Under the pieces are notes generated by a model. The model was given only the letters and a program-made list of their open reading frames with translations. It was not told the origin of the DNA and made no database searches. 56,356 nucleotides of DNA from Phycisphaerae bacterium (GTDB lineage Bacteria; Planctomycetota; Phycisphaerae; UBA1845): NCBI GenBank assembly GCA_013360585.1, contig JABWBH010000026.1, positions 1-56,356 of the forward strand. The letters are read 5' to 3'. Within the stretch, counting starts at the first letter, position 1. Each line of letters begins with the position of its first letter. A program made the position numbers and the translations under genes. Below are positions 43,648 to 51,890 of this stretch, piece by piece.

Positions 43648-44127
43648 ATGATGCGATTCGAACAAGGTCCGGGGACGCGCCCGGATCAGCCCGGGAAAGC
43701 GGCGAGCGCCGAGGTTGACGTCGAGTCGGGAGGCGACGTCGTGCTTCCCTTCCGCGCTCCGCAGCGCTGCGGCCGTGTGCCGGGTCGCCGCGAGATTTTC
43801 GCCGCCCTCATTGACTGGGAATTGCGGCACGGCGATCTGAATCGCCCCGCGCGCCGGCGCCTCGTCCAGTACGCTGCTCAGCTCGGGTTCTCCGCCGCGC
43901 AGGCCGGTTCCTTCATCCGCGCATCCCTCGATCGGATCGAAGCCGAACTCGGGCAGGAATCGGCGGCCGCTTCGACCCTCCAACGTGCTGACGATCCTGC
44001 GCCGCTCAGATTTGTCGCGCGGAGCGCGACGCGGGAAGCACATCCGCTCGCCCGCCGCGGTCCTTTGTGCATCCTCGTCGGCGCGGTGATGCTGACCGCC
44101 GGCGTGGCGGGTTGGCTGCTGCGCTGA
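43648..44127 (+). CDS. Small protein of unknown function with C-terminal membrane helix
   Basis: This 159-residue protein has a disordered acidic N-terminus, a helical middle region (REIFAALIDWELRHGDLNRPARRRLVQYAAQLGFSAAQAGSFIRASLDRIEAEL) and a C-terminal transmembrane helix (GPLCILVGAVMLTAGVAGWLL). Domain not recognised. The ATG has a GAGGGG Shine-Dalgarno a few bases before it. The tail-anchor layout suggests a membrane-facing cytoplasmic domain. Confidence 0.6.
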   Translation: MMRFEQGPGTRPDQPGKAASAEVDVESGGDVVLPFRAPQRCGRVPGRREIFAALIDWELRHGDLNRPARRRLVQYAAQLGFSAAQAGSFIRASLDRIEAELGQESAAASTLQRADDPAPLRFVARSATREAHPLARRGPLCILVGAVMLTAGVAGWLLR

Positions 44128-44247
44128 AGGTCCGGATGCCGCGTTACAGGTTTCTCGCATCCGCACGGATCGCGGAGCGCTGTTCCGCACGGGCGGACCG
44201 GAGATCCGCGCTCCGCGGGCAGGCATCGAGCTTGGCTGCCCCGGTCG

Positions 44248-44586
44248 CTACCCCGCGAAGGGGTTCGGATCGAGCAGGTTGTCCTTGCCCTCCACCTTCG
44301 CCATCTCGTCCGCGCCCGGGAGAGGCTCTTTCTGTGTGTCGATCACCGGCCACAGCGGTGCATACTTCGCGTTGATTTCCGCGTAGTGCTTCCACTTATC
44401 CGGCAGTTCCGAGTCGGGGAAGATCGCGCTGGTGGGGCATTCGGGCGGACACAGACCGCAGTCGATGCACGTGTCCGGATCGATCACGAGAAAATTCACG
44501 CCTTCGTGAAAACAATCCACCGGACATACCGCAACACAGTCGGTGTACTTGCACTTGATGCACGGCTCGGCAACGATGTGCGCCAT
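44248..44586 (-). CDS. fdxA: FdxA-type ferredoxin
   Basis: This 112-residue ferredoxin has the clusters [17 protein letters not shown] and [12 protein letters not shown], the Cys pattern of the 3Fe-4S/4Fe-4S (seven-iron) FdxA group in which one 4Fe site is altered. A charged C-terminal extension follows ([32 protein letters not shown]), also typical of FdxA. It is a soluble electron carrier. The tRNA gene lies upstream on the same strand. Confidence 0.92.
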   Translation of the reverse strand: MAHIVAEPCIKCKYTDCVAVCPVDCFHEGVNFLVIDPDTCIDCGLCPPECPTSAIFPDSELPDKWKHYAEINAKYAPLWPVIDTQKEPLPGADEMAKVEGKDNLLDPNPFAG

Positions 44587-44685
44587 CGAGTGATCCTCCC
44601 TCAGATTTCCGCCGACGCGGGCTTCAACGTCACGCCCGCGGCGCCCGCGATCCGTCTGCGCGTATTCACCCCGCCCGGTTCAAAT

Positions 44686-44759
44686 CGTGCCCGGCAGGAT
44701 TCGAACCTGCAACCTACGGCTCCGGAGGCCGTCGCGCTGTCCAATTGTGCCACGGGCAC
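44686..44759 (-). tRNA. tRNA-Arg (anticodon CCG)
   Basis: The minus strand folds as a cloverleaf: acceptor GTGCCCG/CGGGCAC, anticodon stem ACGGC/GCCGT enclosing CTCCGGA with anticodon CCG, and a T-arm with GTTCGAATC. CCA is not encoded. This reads CGG arginine codons, common in GC-rich genomes. Confidence 0.93.
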
Positions 44760-44989
44760 CTCTTACGCCTTAGTCTAGGAACGTCCGACGGGGCGTCAAG
44801 AAACGTTCGCCCCACCCCAGCGCTTCCGGCGGATTCCGCCGAACTTCGCAGACCCACGCCACGGCGCGGCTCGGGGGTTCACCCCATCGTCCGTGTTTTT
44901 GCACACCGCCGTTGTCGTTCCGGGCTACCAGTTCGGTCGCTGTCGCCCAGGCATGATCCGCACAACGCGCCTTGTGCATCCCGGCAACG

Positions 44990-45096
44990 TATAATAAGAA
45001 CAGAGGCGCGGACGGCGGCACAGGTTCGATCGTGGCGCGCCCGTCTTCGGAGATCCGGCGACCCGGCGCGGCGGGTCGGGAGGATTCCGTTTTTTT
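44990..45096 (+). promoter_or_regulatory. Leader with -10 and terminator-like hairpin before the phospholipase-like gene
   Basis: TATAAT at 44990-44995 is a candidate -10 without a clear -35. Downstream, a 7-bp stem CGACCCG/CGGGTCG (45059-45065 and 45072-45078) is followed 11 bases later by T7 (45090-45096). The hairpin and T-run bracket the GGGAGGA Shine-Dalgarno, so an attenuator-like role is possible. No ORF is supported in 44760-45109. Confidence 0.35.
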
Positions 45097-45109
45097 GAGA
45101 TGCCTGTCG

Positions 45110-46018
45110 ATGCGTGTACGTGGGTTTCTGTTCTGGGGGGTTGTGCTCGTTGTGCTGGGGAGTGCGGATTCGGTCTACGCCTGGGGACCGGCGACGCACG
45201 TGGCGATCGGCGCCGAAGTCCTGGCGCGCCTCGCGCTGCTTCCCGCCGCCGTCGCGGCTCTTCTGGCGAGAAACGCCGCCGCCTACCTTTACGGCACCAT
45301 CGCGGCCGATGTTGTGTTCGCGAAGCGCCTCAGCCGCGTCAAGCAGTTCTGTCATCACTGGTCCACCGGGTTTTCGCTCCTTGAGCGATCGCAATCTGAC
45401 AGCTCACGGGCCTTCGCCCTCGGTTATCTCTCGCATCTCGCCGCCGACACGGTCGCTCACGGCAAGTATGTTCCCCGGCAGATCACGCTCTCCGGCGCGT
45501 CGGTGAATTTCGGGCATTTTTACTGGGAGCTTCGGGCGGATTGCGCGGCGGACGCCGCCGCCTGGACGCGCCTGAAGGGGTTGATGGCACAGGATTTCGA
45601 CGAGCATCACTGCACGCTTTCCGCGCATCTTAAGGGAACGTTTCTGCCTTACCCCCTGAACCGCAAGCTCTTTCACGGCATTAATGCGACAGCGCTCAAC
45701 CCGTTGCATCGCCGGGCCGTCACAGCGTGGTCAAGCCTCTCGAAACATGATCTGTCGCCCTCGCTCGTCGCCGCCTACCGGGAAGAATGCGTGGACCGGA
45801 CGCTCAGTCTGCTTTCGGAAGAGCGGCATTGCGCGATCCTTAGGGACGACCCCAACGGAACGGCAAGCCTCACGCAAACGCGTGTTGCCCTGCGCGGCTT
45901 ACGCAGACAGACGCGGCGCGGATTCGACCGCAGAGCAATCGCGCGGGAATTCACGGCTGCCTGGAGTCCGGATTGCGCAACGAGGTGCGGTTCTGCAAAG
46001 CAGGCCCTGATCGCATGA
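45110..46018 (+). CDS. Zinc-dependent phospholipase C family protein
   Basis: This exported protein of about 302 residues has a signal peptide (GFLFWGVVLVVLGSADSVYA) followed by WGPATHVAIGAEVL. The N-terminal Trp after cleavage and the following His are metal ligands in zinc phospholipase C (S1/P1-like fold). FALGYLSHLAADTVAHGKYVPR carries the His/Asp ligand motif. ATG 45110 is used; TTG 45095 in the same frame is better spaced from the Shine-Dalgarno and is possible. Substrate is inferred only. Confidence 0.75.
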   Translation: MRVRGFLFWGVVLVVLGSADSVYAWGPATHVAIGAEVLARLALLPAAVAALLARNAAAYLYGTIAADVVFAKRLSRVKQFCHHWSTGFSLLERSQSDSSRAFALGYLSHLAADTVAHGKYVPRQITLSGASVNFGHFYWELRADCAADAAAWTRLKGLMAQDFDEHHCTLSAHLKGTFLPYPLNRKLFHGINATALNPLHRRAVTAWSSLSKHDLSPSLVAAYREECVDRTLSLLSEERHCAILRDDPNGTASLTQTRVALRGLRRQTRRGFDRRAIAREFTAAWSPDCATRCGSAKQALIA

Positions 46019-46560
46019 GTCTTGCCGAATCAAAACCGCCGGGTCCGCTGCTGTTTCGCACGACTGAAACTGAACCCGGAATCATGCTCCGCTCCGAGGT
46101 GCTCCCTTCCGATCGCGATGCGGTGCGTCGGATCGTCACCTCATCCGGGTTCTTCCACGATTTTGAGGTTGATGTCGCCGTCGAACTGGTGGACGACCGG
46201 CTGGCACGCGGTGACCGCAGCGACTACCGGTTCGTGTTTCTCGAACGTGCCGGAAGCGTCGCCGGTTACGCCTGCTACGGCCCGATCGCCTGCACCGTCG
46301 GGAGCTTTGATCTGTACTGGATCGCCGTGGACGCCGTGGTCCGAGGGGCGGGGCTGGGCCGGGCGTTGCTCGCCGAGGTCGAGCGCCGCATCGACGACTC
46401 CGGCGGACGCAACATTTACATCGAAACCTCGTCCCGACCCCTGTATGAACCGACGCGGGCCTTTTATCAGCGATGCGGCTACCGCCAGGAAGCCCGCCTC
46501 TCCGGTTTTTACGCTCCCGACGACGACAAGCTGATCTACGTCAAGACACTCCCCGCGTGA
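46015..46560 (+). CDS. GNAT acetyltransferase
   Basis: This 181-residue GNAT overlaps the previous stop by four bases (ATGA). The fold is seen in FRTTETEPGIMLRSEVL, IAVDAVVRGAGLGRALLAEVERRI (acetyl-CoA loop RGAGLG) and YEPTRAFYQRCGYRQEARLSGFY (final helix and strand). Start could also be ATG 46084. Acceptor is unknown. Confidence 0.85.
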   Translation: MSLAESKPPGPLLFRTTETEPGIMLRSEVLPSDRDAVRRIVTSSGFFHDFEVDVAVELVDDRLARGDRSDYRFVFLERAGSVAGYACYGPIACTVGSFDLYWIAVDAVVRGAGLGRALLAEVERRIDDSGGRNIYIETSSRPLYEPTRAFYQRCGYRQEARLSGFYAPDDDKLIYVKTLPA

Positions 46561-46593
46561 TTATGCCCGTCGCGCGTCGCTGTGTTTGTCAAG

Positions 46594-47565
46594 TCAGGCG
46601 TCCGACCCCGTCTTCTCATACCGCTCCAGGCGCTTGCGGTATTCGTCGATCTTCTTCGGATCCTTGCAGACGTCGATCGCCTTCTTCTGCTGCTCGACAG
46701 CTTCCTTGACACGGCCGTTGTCGAAGAGCGCTCGGGCGTAGGTGTCAACGATGAAATCCAGCGTTCCCTCGGACGCCTCGACCGCGCCCTGCGCCGCCCG
46801 CAGCGCCAGCGGAAGGTCGCGGTTCGAAGGCTCCACCTCCTGAAGCACAACCCACGCAAACTGGTTCAACGCCATCGCGTCGCCTTTCGACGCCGTGATG
46901 AACGCTTCGCCCACCGCCGCCAGCTCCGCCGCCGGCTTCTTCTTGAGGATCACGCCATCGAAGTACTGCCGGAACAGGTTGAGCTTCTTTGCCTCGAGCA
47001 TCCGGGGCTCGTCCGCCTTCTTGAACGCCTCAATGTCGTACTTGTCCGCAAGAACGTCGTCGATCGCCTTGCCGAACGCCTCGTCCAGCGGGTTCCCGTG
47101 CCAGACAATCCGCCCGGACTTGTCGATCAGAAAAGCCCAGGGAATCCCGGTGATTCCGAACGCCTCCATGTAGCCCCGCATGACGTCCTGCTCCGCCGTA
47201 TCCACCGCGATGATGTAGTCCATCGCGGCGCCCTGGGCCTCGACAAAGGGCTTCACCCGGTCGGCGCTTTCGTTGCTGACACCGACAATCAGCAGGCCCT
47301 TTTCCTTGTACTTCTTCTGCAGCTCCGTCAGGTGCGGGATGCTCATCCGGCAGGGAGGGCACCACGTGGCCCAGAACTCGACGACGACCAGGTTCTTGCC
47401 TTTTGCCGCCTCCAGGTCCACCGGCGCACCCTTAATCCAGGCGCCGGGCTTCAGTGGCGGTGCGGCGTGGCCCACGCCCACCTCGAGCGCATGCGCATTC
47501 CCCGCCGCCGCAAGCAGCGCCGCAAGGATCTTCAGTAATTCCGTCTGCCGCGATCGTTTTAGCAT
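46594..47565 (-). CDS. TlpA-like thioredoxin-fold protein
   Basis: This 323-residue exported protein has a signal peptide ending near GNAHA, a redoxin domain with WCPPC (68-72) in VVVEFWATWCPPCRMSIPHLTEL, the cis-Pro region GITGIPWAFLIDKSGRIVWHG, then a helical, TPR-like C-terminal third (about 180-323) that is not part of the usual family. It is a periplasmic thiol-disulfide oxidoreductase, possibly reductive. Confidence 0.85.
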   Translation of the reverse strand: MLKRSRQTELLKILAALLAAAGNAHALEVGVGHAAPPLKPGAWIKGAPVDLEAAKGKNLVVVEFWATWCPPCRMSIPHLTELQKKYKEKGLLIVGVSNESADRVKPFVEAQGAAMDYIIAVDTAEQDVMRGYMEAFGITGIPWAFLIDKSGRIVWHGNPLDEAFGKAIDDVLADKYDIEAFKKADEPRMLEAKKLNLFRQYFDGVILKKKPAAELAAVGEAFITASKGDAMALNQFAWVVLQEVEPSNRDLPLALRAAQGAVEASEGTLDFIVDTYARALFDNGRVKEAVEQQKKAIDVCKDPKKIDEYRKRLERYEKTGSDA

Positions 47566-47754
47566 CGTGTTCGTCCCGTCCCCTCTCCGCCCAGCGCCCC
47601 GCCAGGACCGACCTCATGCGTTCCACCCTGCCGCCCCAACGCGGCAGGCCCGCTAACGCCGACACCTGATGCGCACGGCATACATAACGGCCCGCCGACG
47701 GGGTTGATTCCTTTGATCTGGTAATCGTTTGAACATGCGGACGGGGCGCCGGGC

Positions 47755-48102
47755 CTACGCCGCATCCGGTTCGATCGTCACGGTGAGTTTCACGGACTGA
47801 AACTGCTCCTGATAAAGCTCGGCACGCTCCTTATGCGTGACCAGCAGCAGGGCAATGCCGGTCCGGTCCGCCTCAAGCGTTTTCTCGATCGCGTCCTCGG
47901 CATTAAGCGGCGTCAGTTTCAGGATGGACAGGATGACGTGCTCGAACGTGTTCACGTCGTCATTGTGCAGCAGAACCTTGTAAGGGGGGAGTTGTTGAGG
48001 CTTTCGGTCGGTCCGCGCGGGCTTCGGCGGCGTCAACACCGCCGTCGCCGGACCGGAAGGCTCCCCCGGAAGAATCGTCGCCGTCTGTTGCTCAGCCGCC
48101 AT
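47755..48102 (-). CDS. clpS: ClpS adaptor protein
   Basis: This 115-residue adaptor has the ClpS core PPYKVLLHNDDVNTFEHVILSILKLTPLNAEDAIEKTLEADRTGIALLLVTHKERAELYQEQF. It binds N-degron substrates and hands them to ClpA/ClpC. A disordered Pro-rich N-terminal extension of about 38 residues precedes the core, as usual. No clpA is next to it. Confidence 0.92.
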   Translation of the reverse strand: MAAEQQTATILPGEPSGPATAVLTPPKPARTDRKPQQLPPYKVLLHNDDVNTFEHVILSILKLTPLNAEDAIEKTLEADRTGIALLLVTHKERAELYQEQFQSVKLTVTIEPDAA

Positions 48103-48234
48103 CTGAGTGGGTTCCCACGCCGAAACATCAGGGGCGAACTCCCGTAACGCCCGCTCCTGAAAAGACTTGCAGCCCGAGATTCATCGGTTCGGCCGGTTCC
48201 GTCGGTCCAGCCGAACCCATCCCGGAATCACCTT

Positions 48235-48308
48235 CATGATATTCTATCTCTTATCCGGCGAACGCAAGAAAAACCTTTTAACTTCATGAAAAATATGATC
48301 TTAAGAGA
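48235..48308 (-). promoter_or_regulatory. AT-rich candidate promoter region of clpS
   Basis: This short stretch is far more AT-rich than its surroundings. On the minus strand TTGCGT is followed after 15 bases by TAGAAT, about 140 bases before clpS. It could be a promoter with an upstream A/T tract. Confidence 0.3.
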
Positions 48309-49037
48309 TTAAGGCTCCTCGCCGCTCGTTGGAGAATTCGGACGTTGGCCGTCCTTCGCTAGCGTCTCACCCGAAGGTGCGTCTGAGGCATCCACGCCGG
48401 GCGCGGGCGTGAAATCGACCGTCCGGCTTGCCTGAAGCGGGTTGCCTGTCAGGTAATCCACGAACGCCACCTTCACATCAAGCCGCCGTGCGACGGGTCG
48501 CGGCTGATCCTGGGGAAACCGACATTTCACGGTGTACTGGTTCGTCAGGAACTTGCTGTGCCACGCCTCCTTGACCTCCTTCGGATCCGCAAGTTCGACC
48601 AGCGCGACGACGCGAGGCTCGCCCATCACCGAGTTGTCCACCACCTGCACGCTGATCCGGCCCCCCACGGTCACGACGTTTCCCTCCGCGTCGAGCGGTC
48701 GAAAATGCACCGTCACCCCGTCGTCCCCGGGGGCTCCGTCGTAATCCGCGCCGCGAGAAAGACTCAGGATTTCCAGATTCACCGGCGAGAACATCCTCGC
48801 CCCAGCCGGGTCGCTGAACGTCTGAAGGTTGACGACCTGCGCCTCCAGCCGCTCGATGTCCGCGCGGTGCTTCTCAGCTTCGCGCTTCAGGGCCTTGTTC
48901 TCAACCTGAAGCGCGTCCACCTGCTTCTGCAACTCGACCTTCGTCGTTGATCGCTCGCATCCCGGCGCCGCCACGATCGCACAAAGCAGCGAGACATGCA
49001 TCGCACGACAACCGGCATTCATCAGGTTGGTCCTCAT
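48309..49037 (-). CDS. Coiled-coil lipoprotein of unknown function
   Basis: This 242-residue protein has a signal peptide ending in a lipobox (IVAAPGC), then a coiled coil (VELQKQVDALQVENKALKREAEKHRADIERLEAQVVNL) and a C-terminal beta-rich domain (VTVHFRPLDAEGNVVTVGGRISVQVVD ... RLDVKVAFVDYLTGNPLQASRTVDF) that resembles an immunoglobulin-like sandwich. No name can be given. ATG 49037 is preferred over 49079. Confidence 0.65.
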   Translation of the reverse strand: MRTNLMNAGCRAMHVSLLCAIVAAPGCERSTTKVELQKQVDALQVENKALKREAEKHRADIERLEAQVVNLQTFSDPAGARMFSPVNLEILSLSRGADYDGAPGDDGVTVHFRPLDAEGNVVTVGGRISVQVVDNSVMGEPRVVALVELADPKEVKEAWHSKFLTNQYTVKCRFPQDQPRPVARRLDVKVAFVDYLTGNPLQASRTVDFTPAPGVDASDAPSGETLAKDGQRPNSPTSGEEP

Positions 49038-49187
49038 GATGTGGGCTCCGCTGACGCCGCAGACGTTCGTCGTCCGCAATCGTCACCTTTATACTACCCT
49101 CAGGTCCGGACCCGGCGACAGAGCGCGCTCGCGCGATCCGCTGGCGCAAGCCGGCGGTGGAGCGCGCCGAGGCGCGGAGGAGCGATC
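49038..49187. promoter_or_regulatory. Divergent promoter region
   Basis: 150 bases between divergent genes. TATACT at 49090-49095 is a -10 candidate for the plus-strand GH31 gene, and GGAGGAG at 49176-49182 is its Shine-Dalgarno. No -35 is convincing. Confidence 0.35.
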
Positions 49188-51782
49188 TTGTCGGGAAATT
49201 CCGAGTTGAGCCACGGCGTGGAGGTGCAGCGGGGGCGGAGCGATCCGCTCGCGGTTGTGCTCGCGGACCGCGCCAGGCTCACCGTTCTGACGCCGACGCT
49301 CGTACGACTCGAGTACGCCCCGGACGCTCATTTCGAGGATCGACCTTCGTTCTTCGCGCTCCACCGCGACCTTGCGCCGCCGCCCTTCGACGTCAGGCGG
49401 TCCGGGGATCAGCTCAGCATCCGCACCCCCCGGATCGAACTGGAGTTCCGCTGCGGTCCGGGAGGCTTCAGCGCGAGCAACCTCGCCATCCAGGTCTGCC
49501 GGCCCGGGCATCCGCCGGCCGCCTGGCGCCCCGGAGACACGAACCGGGGGAACCTCGGCGGCACGCTGCGCACGCTCGACGGTGCACGCGGACCGGTGCG
49601 CCTCGACGACGGGCTTCTCTCTCGTGACGGCTGGTATTTGATCGATGATACGCGCACGCCCGTCTTCACGGCGGACTGGATCGAGGCCCGTCCCGGCGAC
49701 GGGCGACAGGACTGGTATTTCTTCGGATACGGGTCCGACTACCGGACGGCGCTGCGCGATCTGGTCGCCGTCTCCGGTCCGATCCCCGTGCCGCCTTCGT
49801 TCGTCTTCGGGAGCTGGTACTCGCGCTACTGGCCTTACTCGCAGGAGGACTTCGTGCGCCTCGTCGAGGAGCACCGCCAGCACGGCTTTCCGCTGGACGT
49901 CCTCGTGATCGACATGGACTGGCACCTGCCCGGTTGGACCGGGTACACGTGGAACCGCGACCTCATTCCCGATCCGGACGGTTTGTTGCGGTTCCTTCAT
50001 GAGCGAGGCGTCGCCGTCTGCCTGAACCTGCACCCCGCCAGCGGCGTGCATCCCCACGAGGAGAGGTATGACGCTTTTGCGCGGACCGTGGGTGCAGACC
50101 CTGCCTCGCGTCAGCCTGTTCCTTTTGATTGCACGGCCCCCCGGTTCATGCGGGCGTATTTCGAGGTTCTGCATCATCCGCACGAACGACGCGGCGTCGA
50201 TTTCTGGTGGCTGGACTGGCAGCAGCAGACCACCTCCGCGATTCACCGCCTCGACCCCCTGATGTGGCTGAATCACTTGCACTTCCACCACCTCCTGCCG
50301 ATCCCGAACCCGCACCGCCCCCCCACGCTACCGACCCGCGCCTCGTCGGAAGCGGGCTGCGGTCCCGAACCCCTTGCAACACCGAGCCGCGCCCCTGGGG
50401 AAGTGGGTTCCGGAACAACCTACCGACCGCCAGATGCGCTTCCTTGCGGACCCGATCCGGCGACAATGCAGCGCCCTGGGTCGGATCGCCTGATCTTCAG
50501 CCGCTGGGGAGGCTGGGGCGGTCAGCGTTATCCCGTGCAGTTCTCCGGCGACGCGGAAAGCCGCTGGGACGTGCTCGCGTTCGAGGTCCAACTGACCGCG
50601 ACGGCGGGGAACGCCGGCTGCGCCTACTGGTCGCACGACATCGGCGGACACTGGTCACTCGACGGACGCTGCGATCCGGAGCTTTTCACGCGCTGGGTCC
50701 AGTTCGGCGCGGTCAGCCCCGTCCTCCGCGTTCACAGCACGCGCGATCCGGCGAACGACCGTCGGGCGTGGATCGACGGCGAGCCGTATGCTTCCGCGAT
50801 GCGCAAGGCCCACCTGCTGCGCCGCGCCCTGCGGCCGTATCTTGAGAAGACGGCGTTGCAGTGCCACGATGACGGCACTCCTTTGTGCCGCCCGATGTAT
50901 CTCGACGCCCCCGAAACGGACGACGCCTACGACGCTCCGAATCAGTACTTTCTCGGAGACGATCTGATCGCCGCACCCGTCACGGCGCCCGGACAGGGTT
51001 CGCCGAGGTTCGCCCGCGTGGAAGCCTGGCTTCCGCCGGGGAGGTGGACGGAGTGGGAAAGCGGAAGAATCCTCGCCGGTCCCTGCTGGGTCGCGTACGA
51101 CGTGGCGCTGGCCGGGATGCTGATCTTCGAGCGCGAGAACGCCGGCGTCCTGCCGCAAGACCTCCGCGACGGGCGGAACGTCCGCGTCATCGCCGAGGCT
51201 CCCGACCGTCGGCGCCTCCCGGCGGCGCCACGCCTCTCGGTGAACGCCGCGGGCGGATCCTGTTATGACGCAGCTCAATTCCTCGACGACTGGCGCTTCA
51301 TCGGTCCCTTCGAGCCGCGGCGCGATCGCCCGGAGGTCCGTGCGGCCCTCGAACTCATGCTGAACCTGCGACCCCTGCCCCGCGTCTGGCGCGGTCCCGA
51401 CGACCTGCAATACGACATCCGCCGTTACCGCACCGTCGCGGCCACCGTCTCAGACGCCGCCCACCGTCTCGACCACGCCGTCAACATGAAGGCCGTCTTC
51501 GGCGAGGACGAGTCGATCGGGATCGCGGTCTGCGACCTGGACGCCGACGCTGATCCGGTGGATCTCCTCCTGCGCCACGACGACCCCGTCACGCTCTGGG
51601 TGGCCGGAGTCGAGGTCTACCACGCCGACGCCGTCCGACCCGTCTACGACCCGCCTGTGCGGATTCCCGCTCCGAACACCGCGGGCGCCCGCCGCATCGC
51701 CCTCCTGCAGAAGCAGTTCGGACGTCGCTGGGGGTTCGACCTCGCTGTCGTCCGGCGCGCCGCTTGCAGGTCGTCGGGGTAG
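49188..51782 (+). CDS. GH31-family glycoside hydrolase with an in-frame repeat insertion
   Basis: This 864-residue protein resembles alpha-glucosidase/alpha-xylosidase. The nucleophile is Asp343 in VDFWWLDWQQQ and the acid/base is Asp455 in PVQFSGDAESRWD. VFGSWYSRYWPYSQEDF, LDVLVIDMDWH and YWSHDIGGHW are also present. It starts at TTG 49188, chosen for GGAGGAG five bases upstream. Residues about 373-428, between the nucleophile strand and the LIFSRWGGWGG loop, are an unusual Pro/Gly/Ser insertion encoded by two repeat copies (50330-50416). The C-terminal 200 residues form extra beta domains. No signal peptide, so probably cytoplasmic. Confidence 0.88.
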   Translation: MSGNSELSHGVEVQRGRSDPLAVVLADRARLTVLTPTLVRLEYAPDAHFEDRPSFFALHRDLAPPPFDVRRSGDQLSIRTPRIELEFRCGPGGFSASNLAIQVCRPGHPPAAWRPGDTNRGNLGGTLRTLDGARGPVRLDDGLLSRDGWYLIDDTRTPVFTADWIEARPGDGRQDWYFFGYGSDYRTALRDLVAVSGPIPVPPSFVFGSWYSRYWPYSQEDFVRLVEEHRQHGFPLDVLVIDMDWHLPGWTGYTWNRDLIPDPDGLLRFLHERGVAVCLNLHPASGVHPHEERYDAFARTVGADPASRQPVPFDCTAPRFMRAYFEVLHHPHERRGVDFWWLDWQQQTTSAIHRLDPLMWLNHLHFHHLLPIPNPHRPPTLPTRASSEAGCGPEPLATPSRAPGEVGSGTTYRPPDALPCGPDPATMQRPGSDRLIFSRWGGWGGQRYPVQFSGDAESRWDVLAFEVQLTATAGNAGCAYWSHDIGGHWSLDGRCDPELFTRWVQFGAVSPVLRVHSTRDPANDRRAWIDGEPYASAMRKAHLLRRALRPYLEKTALQCHDDGTPLCRPMYLDAPETDDAYDAPNQYFLGDDLIAAPVTAPGQGSPRFARVEAWLPPGRWTEWESGRILAGPCWVAYDVALAGMLIFERENAGVLPQDLRDGRNVRVIAEAPDRRRLPAAPRLSVNAAGGSCYDAAQFLDDWRFIGPFEPRRDRPEVRAALELMLNLRPLPRVWRGPDDLQYDIRRYRTVAATVSDAAHRLDHAVNMKAVFGEDESIGIAVCDLDADADPVDLLLRHDDPVTLWVAGVEVYHADAVRPVYDPPVRIPAPNTAGARRIALLQKQFGRRWGFDLAVVRRAACRSSG
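50330..50416 (+). repeat. Two copies of a ~35-bp repeat inside the GH31 gene, period 51 bp
   Basis: Copy 1 begins at 50330 and copy 2 at 50381. They share the pattern ACCGA(C/G)CCGCGCC then GGAAG(C/T)GGG(C/T)T(G/C)CGG. The 51-bp period keeps the reading frame. The encoded peptides TRASSEAGCG and PSRAPGEVGS are alike. This is the type of GC-rich dispersed repeat common in planctomycete genomes, here apparently inserted in a gene. Confidence 0.7.
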
Positions 51783-51806
51783 CGTCCGTCGAACGCGCAT
51801 CCCGCG

Positions 51807-51835
51807 CTGGCAACGGTGCGCGGCGGTCGTATAAT
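51807..51835 (+). promoter_or_regulatory. Sigma-70-type promoter of the aminotransferase gene
   Basis: CTGGCA (51807-51812), a 17-base spacer, and TATAAT (51830-51835), about 55 bases ahead of the ATG. Confidence 0.6.
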
Positions 51836-51890
51836 TGCGCCGAATTCAGCGCGATCGGCCTCCACGCTTTTTCAGGAAAGGCAAACGCTC

